Assembly (NCBI GenBank): GCA_050184225.1 | Contig: JBFXAN010000127.1 | Span: 1-19,148 of the forward strand | DNA length: 19,148 nucleotides | Direction of reading: 5' to 3' | Source: JBFXAN01 sp050184225 | GTDB lineage: Bacteria; Chloroflexota; Dehalococcoidia; CAUJGQ01 | In this document: piece by piece, positions 1 through 6,032 of the stretch | Numbering within the stretch: the stretch's first letter is position 1 | How the letters are laid out: each line of letters opens with the position of its first letter | The notes under the pieces: generated by a model | The model's database searches: none | Told to the model about the DNA's origin: nothing | Seen by the model: the letters and a program-made list of their open reading frames with translations, nothing else | Translations under genes and position numbers: made by a program

Positions 1-47
1 GCGTAGGTAGCAGTATCTCGTCTGTCAGTGGGATGTCCATCCCACCT

Positions 48-111
48 CAACCATCGCCGGAGAGGACTCCCCCTTCCCTGCGAGGGAAGGGGGCCGGGGG
101 GCTAGGTAATC
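48..111. repeat. GC-rich hairpin repeat, half copy of the element in phnJ/phnK
   Basis: This non-coding stretch lies just beyond the end of the phn-associated operon. It matches the reverse complement of 5014-5077 at 61 of 64 positions by eye. Its core, 69-93, is a perfect hairpin with an 11-bp stem (CCCCCTTCCCT / AGGGAAGGGGG) and a GCG loop. Only one half of the two-hairpin element seen at 5014-5173 is present; I found no second hairpin in the 47 bases to the left. For minus-strand transcripts leaving the 2H phosphoesterase gene it could act as a 3' end or stabiliser hairpin, but no U-tract follows, so it is not called a terminator. Bases 1-47 show nothing else recognisable. Confidence 0.8.
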
Positions 112-116
112 GCCGT

Positions 117-647
117 TCAGACCATCCACCTCGCGACCGCTTCATACACGTCGCCGCGCAGCTCAAGGCAGACGACGGTATCGATCCGCCATTCGGTGTC
201 GAGGCAGAGGCCGGCAGCCGCGCGGCGGAGGTCGTCCAGGTCGCGGTTACGGGAGTCACGGACGCAGGTGACATGCCAGGTCCACTCGCGGAGGGGTGGC
301 AGCTCACGGTGGGTGCCGTCGTAGAGGCGCAGGCGGGCGGCATCGAGTGATGCGGTGTCACCTACCTCGACGTAGAAGGTGTGTTCCTTGTTGTCGAACT
401 CCTTGACGGCGCCGAGTCGGACTGCTACCGGATCGGCGAAGGCGTGTCGCACTTGTTGTTCCAGGGAGTCGAGGCCGTCCTTCGGCGCCCAGTAGCAGAG
501 GGTGACGTGCGGCGGCAGCCGTCGTGCCTGCTGCGGGTCGTGCAATTGCCGCCACTGCTGGATGCGGTCGCCGGCGTCGCCGGTAACGACGGCAACCAGC
601 ACGCGACGTCCCTGTGGTGATGCTTCGCTCGATGGCTGGTTCTCCAT
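117..647 (-). CDS. 2H phosphoesterase (2'-5' RNA ligase / cyclic phosphodiesterase superfamily)
   Basis: The protein has 176 residues. It carries the two HxT motifs that define 2H phosphoesterases: H47-V-T49 in PPHVTLCYW and H125-V-T127 in WTWHVTCVRD, each in a hydrophobic strand context and with about 78 residues between them, as expected for the bilobal fold. Family members hydrolyse or form 2',3'- and 1'',2''-cyclic ribose phosphates. It is the last gene of the phn operon, 22 bases after the EEP gene, with an AGGAG eight bases before the ATG. No PhnP is present in the operon, so opening PRcP, a ribose 1,2-cyclic phosphate, is a plausible role, but this is inference. It may be related to the 2H-like proteins (DUF1045 type) of other phn operons, but it is shorter and I do not assign it to that family. 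An RNA-processing role is the main alternative. Confidence 0.8.
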   Translation of the reverse strand: MENQPSSEASPQGRRVLVAVVTGDAGDRIQQWRQLHDPQQARRLPPHVTLCYWAPKDGLDSLEQQVRHAFADPVAVRLGAVKEFDNKEHTFYVEVGDTASLDAARLRLYDGTHRELPPLREWTWHVTCVRDSRNRDLDDLRRAAAGLCLDTEWRIDTVVCLELRGDVYEAVARWMV

Positions 648-669
648 GCGCGGCGCTCCTAGGTTCGTG

Positions 670-1545
670 TCAGTCTGAGTGGCGTGAGAGAACCACGGTG
701 GTGATTACACCATAGTGGTCGCTCGGGTAGATGCCGGTGTCCGGATGGGGACGGTTGAGGACGACGCGTGAGGCTCTGAACGATGGCGCGGCATCGGACC
801 CGTCCGCCGGCGTGAGGATGAAGTCGATACAGGGAGTGCGCGTCGGGTCGGGGGCGTTCGGGCGCGGTGTCAGCGTACCGCGAGGCTCCGCGCCACCGCC
901 GAGGAGGTATGTGTCCAGCAGACGCGGCTGTTGAGTTCCGCCAAGAAACGGTGAGAGCACGGGGCCGTCCGGTGTGGTGTTGAGGTCGCCGCAGATCAGA
1001 CGGACGCCGTCGGTGCGGCTCAGGAGCGGATGATGCAGCACCGATTCCAGTTGCGCCCGGCGTAGCGCGTCCGCATCCCGCAGGTGAGTGAGGTGGGTGT
1101 TGGCGATGATGATCTCGTGGTCGCCGTAGGAGGTGATACCGAAGAGAGCGATGCGTTCCCCGTCACGCTCGTCGGTGGGCAGGCGGAGGACATCCTGCTG
1201 TGTCCACGACCGCCGGCTGAGCAGCGCCAGTCCGGACCAGCCGCTGAGCGACCGGCCCTCGCAGATGCGTTCCTTGAACCGCACTCGTGCGACGGCTGCC
1301 TGCGCGCCAAGCCGGGCGGCGAGCTCGCTCGGCGTGTGCGCCGAGCCGTCTTCGGTGATGAACGCCTCTTGCAGCGCGATGATGTCCGGTTCGAGCCGCG
1401 CCAGTTCGCGTGCCAGCCAGCGGATCCGGACGCGGTAGAGACCGTCACACTTGCCGGTGTTGATCGTGACGATCCGGATGGTGGTCGGCGGCGGATGCGC
1501 ATCGAGGGCAGGCTCGTCCGCGGGCTTCTGCTGCCGGCTATCCAT
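670..1545 (-). CDS. Endonuclease/exonuclease/phosphatase (EEP) family hydrolase
   Basis: The 291-residue protein holds the full EEP catalytic set in order: N29 in TINTGKCDG, E60 in IIALQEAF (metal-binding Glu), N149-T-H151 in IIANTHLTH, D187-L-N189 in CGDLNTTPDG, D241 in CIDFIL, and S275-D-H277 in YPSDHYGV. The fold covers Mg-dependent phosphodiesterases and phosphomonoesterases (DNase I, AP endonuclease, sphingomyelinase and inositol phosphatase types), so the exact substrate is open. There is no signal peptide, so it should be cytoplasmic. Its start overlaps the stop of the upstream acyltransferase gene by eight bases, showing cotranscription and probable translational coupling with the phn genes. 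A role in the phosphoribosyl intermediates of the C-P lyase pathway fits the location but is not shown by the sequence. The N-terminal 20 residues are low-complexity and probably disordered. Confidence 0.85.
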   Translation of the reverse strand: MDSRQQKPADEPALDAHPPPTTIRIVTINTGKCDGLYRVRIRWLARELARLEPDIIALQEAFITEDGSAHTPSELAARLGAQAAVARVRFKERICEGRSLSGWSGLALLSRRSWTQQDVLRLPTDERDGERIALFGITSYGDHEIIIANTHLTHLRDADALRRAQLESVLHHPLLSRTDGVRLICGDLNTTPDGPVLSPFLGGTQQPRLLDTYLLGGGAEPRGTLTPRPNAPDPTRTPCIDFILTPADGSDAAPSFRASRVVLNRPHPDTGIYPSDHYGVITTVVLSRHSD

Positions 1546-2167
1546 ACTTCTCGATGAATTGGTCGAGGTCGTTGAAGTCGGCGAATCGCTCTTCGAGCAC
1601 CTCCCGCGGCCAGTCCCACCAGGCGATAGAGATCAACTTCTCGGCGATGTGCTTGGGGAAGCGCGGACGCAATGGTTTGGCGGGGACGCCGACGGCGATC
1701 GTGTAGGGATCGATGTCTTTGGTGACGACGGCACCGGCGCCGATCACCGCGCCGGTGCCGACCGTGACGCCGGGCAGCAGGATCGCGCCGTGGCCGATCC
1801 AGACATCGTGACCGACCGTCACCTTATGGGCGCGGCGCCAGTTGAAGAAGTCCGCATCGTCCTCGTCGGCGAATCCGTACTGGACGCGGCGGTAGGTCAT
1901 GTGGTGCTGGGTGACGCGCTCCATCGGATGGTTGCCGGGGTTGAGGCGTGCGTGAGAGGCGATCGAGCAGAAGCGTCCGACCTCGCTGTAGATGATCGAG
2001 ACGTCGCCGGCGGTGTAGCTGTAGTCGCCGAAGCTCGACTCGACGATCGAGGAGCCGGGACCGATCCAGGTGTACGGGCCGAGCTCGCTCTGATAGACGC
2101 GCGCGGTTGGGTCGATCATTGGCTCTTCGCCGAGGAGGCGGCGCTGCGGGCGGTGTTGCACGGTCAT
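1538..2167 (-). CDS. Hexapeptide-repeat acyltransferase of the phosphonate-operon type
   Basis: The 209-residue protein is a left-handed beta-helix acyltransferase. Hexapeptide repeats run through IDPTARVYQSELGPYTWIG near the N terminus and again in VGHDVWIGHGAILLPGVTVG and AVIGAGAVVTKD, followed by the usual VGVPAKPLRPRF end and a charged C-terminal helix. It resembles the xenobiotic/chloramphenicol acetyltransferase-like proteins known from C-P lyase operons, described as phosphonate metabolism, transferase hexapeptide repeat family. It could acetylate an aminophosphonate or another intermediate, doing the job of the unrelated PhnO, but the substrate is not known from sequence. The start at 2167 is chosen because its ATGA overlaps the phnM stop by four bases and because family members keep the segment before IDPTA. 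Met17 (2119) is a weaker alternative. An open frame continues upstream inside phnM, but that part is a shadow of phnM. Confidence 0.88.
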   Translation of the reverse strand: MTVQHRPQRRLLGEEPMIDPTARVYQSELGPYTWIGPGSSIVESSFGDYSYTAGDVSIIYSEVGRFCSIASHARLNPGNHPMERVTQHHMTYRRVQYGFADEDDADFFNWRRAHKVTVGHDVWIGHGAILLPGVTVGTGAVIGAGAVVTKDIDPYTIAVGVPAKPLRPRFPKHIAEKLISIAWWDWPREVLEERFADFNDLDQFIEKYG

Positions 2168-3423
2168 GAGGCGACTCCTGCCGGTTGTGGAGCGTTGAGT
2201 GTGTAGACCTCGCGGCCGTCCCGGTAGACGGCCTCCACGATTGGCATCGCGTCCGCATCGCAACGGACGAGGATCAGGTCCGCCCGATGGCCCTCGCGGA
2301 CCGCGCCGACATCGGTCAGGCCGACGGCGCGGGCAGCGTTGTAGGTGAGGGTGCGGATCGCGCCGGGGAGGTCGAGCAGGCCGTCCGCGACCAGGCGGAA
2401 GGCGGAGCGCAGCAGGGAGGGCGCGTGGTAGTCGGCGCAGATGATGTCGGCGAGGCCCAGCTCGAAGAGCTCGCGCGCGTCCTGGTTGCCGCTGGAGGAG
2501 CCGCCGCGGACGATGTTGGGCGCGCCGACGACGATCCACATGCCGCGGTCTCGTGCCCGTCGCGCCGCGTCGATCGTGATCGGGAACTCGGCGACGCGTG
2601 CCCCCAGTTCCCACAGCATGTCCACCTTGGCGGCAGAGTCGTCGTCGTGGGAGGCGATCACGATCGGCGTCCGGTCTGATTCAAGGCGGACGCGGTTGTA
2701 GACGCTGGGGATGGTGGTCGTGTCGGCGTTGCGGGTGGCGATGCGGGTGTGGATCTCGGTTGCGTCGGGCGGGGCGCCGCCGCGGGCGGCGGTCCAGGCG
2801 ACCATCCGCTCGAGGTACTTCTCCAAGTCGCGGTATTGTCCCTGGCCGGGGGTGTGGTCGTTCAGGGAGATGTACCGAACCGGGAACTGATCGACCGACT
2901 CGAAGATCGCGTCCATCGAGTCCGGCGACCATACATCGAGGCGATGGAGTACCTGATGATCGATCAGGGCGCGGCCGGAGCAGCGGTGTCCGGCGATGTA
3001 TTCGGTGCGGTCGGCCGTCGCCTGGATGGTGCGGCGGTTGCGGGCCATGTTCATGAAGGCCATCGCGTGGAACTCGGTGGTGACGCCGAAGGGGAGCAGC
3101 CGCCGCTCCATGGTAGCCAGGGCAAACTCGAGCGGCAGGTCCGTCTCCGGGCGGGGATTGATCTCGGTTTCGAGGCTGTCGTTGTGCAGGTCGATCACGC
3201 CGGGCATCAGGTAGGCGCCGCGGGCGTCGATCGTACGGTCATAGCCGCCGTGGATCTCGGCGCGGCTCTCCGCCACCTCGGCGATCTGGTCGCCCGCGAT
3301 CCGCACCGCACCGCCTTCGATGGTTCGGTCCGGGAGGACGACGGTGGCGCCGTCGATCAGCACGACATCCAGGTCACTCCGGTATTCCTCAGACACGGGG
3401 TGCAAACTCCTGTGTGGTTTCAT
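2164..3423 (-). CDS. phnM: PhnM, alpha-D-ribose 1-methylphosphonate 5-triphosphate diphosphatase
   Basis: The 419-residue protein belongs to the amidohydrolase superfamily. In E. coli PhnM hydrolyses ribose 1-alkylphosphonate 5-triphosphate to the 5-phosphate plus pyrophosphate. Visible signatures are the N-terminal beta-sandwich VVLPDRTIEGGAVRI, the metal-binding loop GVIDLHNDSLE (H80, D82), EFHAMAF, the PhnM-typical NDHTPGQGQY, IASHDDDS, and CADYHAPSLL near the C terminus, ending in the second sandwich strand DLILVRCD. It is about 40 residues longer than E. coli PhnM. The chosen ATG overlaps the end of phnL by 35 bases. An in-frame GTG at 3396 would shorten the overlap and remove a poorly conserved leader, so the start is uncertain. 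The stop overlaps the next gene by ATGA. Confidence 0.94.
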   Translation of the reverse strand: MKPHRSLHPVSEEYRSDLDVVLIDGATVVLPDRTIEGGAVRIAGDQIAEVAESRAEIHGGYDRTIDARGAYLMPGVIDLHNDSLETEINPRPETDLPLEFALATMERRLLPFGVTTEFHAMAFMNMARNRRTIQATADRTEYIAGHRCSGRALIDHQVLHRLDVWSPDSMDAIFESVDQFPVRYISLNDHTPGQGQYRDLEKYLERMVAWTAARGGAPPDATEIHTRIATRNADTTTIPSVYNRVRLESDRTPIVIASHDDDSAAKVDMLWELGARVAEFPITIDAARRARDRGMWIVVGAPNIVRGGSSSGNQDARELFELGLADIICADYHAPSLLRSAFRLVADGLLDLPGAIRTLTYNAARAVGLTDVGAVREGHRADLILVRCDADAMPIVEAVYRDGREVYTLNAPQPAGVAS

Positions 3424-4162
3424 AGCGCGGAATCTCGACCTCGCCGACGCGGCCCTCGGCGGCGACGCGACCGTTGCGCATCACGATCACGCGGTCGGCG
3501 AGGCGCTCGATCAGATTGATGTCGTGGAAGACGCCGAGGATGGTGACGCCGCGCCGCCGCGCCTGCATGAGCAACTCGACCACGCGGCCGGTATTGTCGG
3601 CGTCGAGCGCGGAGGTCGGCTCGTCTGCCAGCAGCAGGCGCGGCTCCCCGATCAGCGCGCGGGCGATGTTGATGCGTTGCTGTTCGCCGCCGCTGAATAG
3701 GGTCGGATACGAGCACCAGAGGCGGCGGGGAACGGCGAGGGCGTCGAGCAGTTCCATCGCCCGATCCCGTGCCGGTTCTTCTTCGACGCCGCGGCGCATC
3801 AGCGGGCCGGCGACAACGTCGAGGGCCGCGACGCGCGGCTCGACCTTGAGGAACTGCGAGACGAAGCCGATCTCCTGCCGGCGGAGCTGGACCACCGTCC
3901 GGTCGGAGGTGGAGACGAGGTCCACCAGCGAGCCGTCGTCGCGGCGGAACCACGCCTCGCCGCCGGTCGCCAGATAGGTGCGGTGCACGGTCTTGACGAT
4001 CGAGGACTTGCCGGAGCCGCTGGGGCCGACGACGACGACGAACTCACCTTCCTGCACGTCGAAGGTGACGTCGCGGAACGGCTCGACCGTCGTGCCGTCG
4101 AGGATGTGCAGCGTGATCGTCTTGCTCAGGCCGCGGATGGAGAGGATCGGTGATTGGTTCAT
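3389..4162 (-). CDS. phnL: PhnL, ABC-type ATPase of the C-P lyase complex
   Basis: This is a 257-residue ABC ATPase. Walker A is GPSGSGKS at about 46-53, the Q-loop is in GFVSQF, the signature LFSGGEQQRINIARAL is at about 156-171, Walker B plus D-loop is LLLADEPTSALD, and the switch His is in GVFHDI. PhnL is needed for the PhnGHI-dependent transfer of phosphonate onto ATP and is not a transporter subunit. The protein is about 30 residues longer than E. coli PhnL, mostly at the C terminus and in the segment before the Q-loop. It starts nine bases after the phnK stop with AAGGA six bases before ATG, and its 3' end overlaps phnM. The close pairing with PhnK distinguishes it from a generic LolD-like ATPase. 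Confidence 0.94.
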   Translation of the reverse strand: MNQSPILSIRGLSKTITLHILDGTTVEPFRDVTFDVQEGEFVVVVGPSGSGKSSIVKTVHRTYLATGGEAWFRRDDGSLVDLVSTSDRTVVQLRRQEIGFVSQFLKVEPRVAALDVVAGPLMRRGVEEEPARDRAMELLDALAVPRRLWCSYPTLFSGGEQQRINIARALIGEPRLLLADEPTSALDADNTGRVVELLMQARRRGVTILGVFHDINLIERLADRVIVMRNGRVAAEGRVGEVEIPRYETTQEFAPRV

Positions 4163-4171
4163 GAATCGTCC

Positions 4172-5011
4172 TTATGCCGCCGCGCTGACGAGGAGTTGGG
4201 TGTAGGGGTGTTGTGGGTCCTCCAGCACCTGGTCGGTGACGCCCTCCTCCACCACCCGGCCCATCTTCATCACAACCGTGCGGTCGGCGAGCAGGCGAAT
4301 GACGGAAAGGTCGTGCGAGACGACGATCGCGCTGAGGCCGTAGCGTCGCTGGATGTCGCGGACGAGGTCGAGCACCCCCGCCTGCACGGAGATATCGAGG
4401 CCGGTGGTCAGTTCGTCGAGCAACACGAGCGAGGGGTTGTTGGCGAGCGCCTTGGCGATCTGAACCCGCTGTTGCATGCCGCCGCTGAAGTAGGCGGGCA
4501 TGTGGTCCATCCGGTCGAGCGGCACCTCAGTGCGGTGGAGATAGTCGGCGGCCTTGTCGCGCATCTCGCCGACGTGGCGCCAGTCCACCGCGAGCAGTCG
4601 CTCGACGATATTGCCGCCCGCCGTCACCATCAGGTCGAGGCCGTCGCGGGGGTTCTGGTAGACCATGCCCATCAGGCGGCTGCGAAGCTGCCGCCGCTCG
4701 CGCCGGTTCGCCTCCCAGATGTTCTTCTGACCGCGCCAAAAGCTGGTGAGATAGGCCTGACCGGAGGTCGGCTCCTGGTCCATGAAGAGACACTGGAGGA
4801 CGGTGCTCTTGCCGGACCCGCTCTCGCCGACGACGCCGAGCACCTCGCCGGGATAGAGTTCCAGGTTCACGCCCGCGCAGGCGACGATCGCGCCGCAGGA
4901 TGGGCAACTGTTGCGCTCGTGCTCCGGCCCGGTGAGCCGGGTGCAATCGGGGCAGCCGCGGCCGTGGATGCGGGCGAGGTTGCGGATGGTGAGGAGTGGT
5001 TGGTCTTGCAT
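4172..5011 (-). CDS. phnK: PhnK, ABC-type ATPase bound to the C-P lyase core
   Basis: This is a 279-residue ABC ATPase of the oligopeptide-transporter type, in the usual place between phnJ and phnL. PhnK docks on the PhnGHIJ core complex. Walker A is GESGSGKST (about 62-70), the Q-loop is GMVYQNPRDGLDL, the signature is YFSGGMQQRVQIAKAL (about 174-189), and the C-terminal motif is DPQHPYTQLLVS. Two points are odd. Walker B reads LVLLDELTTGLD, with Leu in place of the near-universal Pro. The N terminus carries about 25 extra residues with a cysteine cluster (C20-x2-C23, C36-x2-C39, C45), absent from E. coli PhnK and suggestive of a zinc or Fe-S knuckle. The ATG at 5011 is chosen because homologous sequence starts there. 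The frame is open upstream only because the repeat at 5014-5173 is open in this phase. That repeat forms its immediate leader. Confidence 0.93.
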   Translation of the reverse strand: MQDQPLLTIRNLARIHGRGCPDCTRLTGPEHERNSCPSCGAIVACAGVNLELYPGEVLGVVGESGSGKSTVLQCLFMDQEPTSGQAYLTSFWRGQKNIWEANRRERRQLRSRLMGMVYQNPRDGLDLMVTAGGNIVERLLAVDWRHVGEMRDKAADYLHRTEVPLDRMDHMPAYFSGGMQQRVQIAKALANNPSLVLLDELTTGLDISVQAGVLDLVRDIQRRYGLSAIVVSHDLSVIRLLADRTVVMKMGRVVEEGVTDQVLEDPQHPYTQLLVSAAA

Positions 5012-5013
5012 GG

Positions 5014-5173
5014 GATTACCTAACCCCCCGGCCCCCTTCCCTCGCAGGGAAGGGGGAGTCCTGTCGGGCGATGGTTGAATGGGTTTCGTTGGTTCCATCC
5101 AACGAGATACCGGCAACCTCGGTTGAACTTGGCTCCCCTCCCCTGCGAGGGGAGGGGTCGGGGGAGAGGTAAA
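5014..5173 (-). mobile_element. Two-hairpin palindromic element inserted at the phnJ/phnK junction
   Basis: This is a roughly 160-bp element with imperfect terminal inverted repeats of about 30 bp. The ends read ATTACCTAACCCCCCGG inward from the left and TTTACCTCTCCCCCGACC inward from the right on the other strand. Each end carries a strong hairpin: 5032-5056 (11-bp stem, CGC loop) and 5135-5157 (10-bp stem, GCG loop). The left half, 5014-5077, recurs at 48-111 in opposite orientation at 61/64 identity, which proves it is a dispersed repeat. It has the same architecture as 17102-17268. It is translated as the last 50 or so residues of PhnJ and ends three bases before the phnK start codon. It encodes no transposase, so any movement would need help in trans. 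Confidence 0.82.
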
Positions 5174-6032
5174 CCCGTTTCTCACACCACGCCGTATCCG
5201 AACACAGATACAACCGCGTGCCATCCGCCTGAACAGCCTCGTCCATAAACGTGTCGGTGGCGCCGCAGCGGGCGCAGGCGAGGCCGTCGAAGCGCTCGAC
5301 TTCGAAGCGGTAATCGTCGAACTCGAGCGGGACGACGGTGGTGTAGGGGGGGATGGCGTAGAGGCGTTTCTCGCGGCCGGCGCCGAAGAGGTAGAGGGCG
5401 TCGGCCATGTGCAGCTTGGGGATGTCCCATCGGGGGATGGGGGAGGGGGCCATGATGAAGCGGTCGTTGACGAAGACCGGGTAGCCGGCGGCGCCGCCGA
5501 GTTCGCCGCGACGGACGATGTCCTCGTAGATCGCGAGCCACATGCGGGAGTAGTCGCTTTCGGCGTGCATGCGACGGGCGGCGGTCATGCTCCGTTCGAC
5601 GCGGCGAAGCGGTTCCGGCACGGGCACCTGGAGGACCAGGGTCTGGTCCTCGCGCAGCCGCTCCTCGGGGATGCGGTGGCGGGTCTGGATGATCGTCGCT
5701 TCGGCGGTGTCGATCGTCGTCGGAATGCCGGCGGTCTGCTCGACGAGGCGGCGGAGGTTGGAGGCGTTGACGCTGGCGTCGTCGCCCTGGTCGATCACCT
5801 TGACCGTGTCATCCGGACCGAGGATCGAGAGCGTGATCTGCAGGCCGCCGGTGCCCCAGCCGCGGGCGATCGGCAGCTCGCGCGAGCCGAAGGGCACCTG
5901 ATAGCCGGGGATGGCGACCGCCTTCAGCAGCGAGCGCCGGATCTCGCGCTTGGAGACGGCGTCGAGGAAACCGTAGGAGTAGCCCTCCCCCGCCTCCCCG
6001 TGCGTCTGGGTCAATTCCTGGACACTAACCAC
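5016..6032 (-). CDS. phnJ: PhnJ, radical SAM carbon-phosphorus lyase, with repeat-derived C-terminal tail
   Basis: PhnJ converts ribose 1-alkylphosphonate 5-phosphate into an alkane and 5-phosphoribosyl 1,2-cyclic phosphate. The family core is clear: FLDAVSKREIRRSLLKAVAIPGY, GWGTGGLQITLSILGPDD and KVIDQGDDASVNA. The cysteine set C253-x2-C256-x20-C277-x5-C283 matches the E. coli cluster ligands 241/244/266 and the thiyl cysteine 272, so catalysis should be intact. The protein is 338 residues against about 280-290 for the family. Residues 289-338 are translated from the palindromic repeat at 5014-5173 and are not PhnJ sequence. The GTG start at 6032 lies 8 bases inside phnI, with GGAGG nine bases before it. 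The repeat-supplied TAA stop lies four bases before the phnK ATG, so coupling is kept. Confidence 0.95.
   Translation of the reverse strand: MVSVQELTQTHGEAGEGYSYGFLDAVSKREIRRSLLKAVAIPGYQVPFGSRELPIARGWGTGGLQITLSILGPDDTVKVIDQGDDASVNASNLRRLVEQTAGIPTTIDTAEATIIQTRHRIPEERLREDQTLVLQVPVPEPLRRVERSMTAARRMHAESDYSRMWLAIYEDIVRRGELGGAAGYPVFVNDRFIMAPSPIPRWDIPKLHMADALYLFGAGREKRLYAIPPYTTVVPLEFDDYRFEVERFDGLACARCGATDTFMDEAVQADGTRLYLCSDTAWCEKRVYLSPDPSPRRGGEPSSTEVAGISLDGTNETHSTIARQDSPFPAREGGRGVR

Noticed and set aside
117..647. Assignment of the 2H protein to the phn-operon DUF1045 family.
   Set aside because: It is shorter and I cannot see that family's specific blocks. Only the 2H superfamily level is supported.
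2168..2614. Upstream extension of the hexapeptide acyltransferase frame to 2614.
   Set aside because: The added part is Arg/Pro-rich shadow of phnM. The ATGA overlap and family N terminus fix the start at 2167.
5012..5224. Longer PhnK start at 5224.
   Set aside because: The extra residues are the translated palindromic repeat in another phase plus phnJ shadow. Family homology begins at the ATG at 5011.
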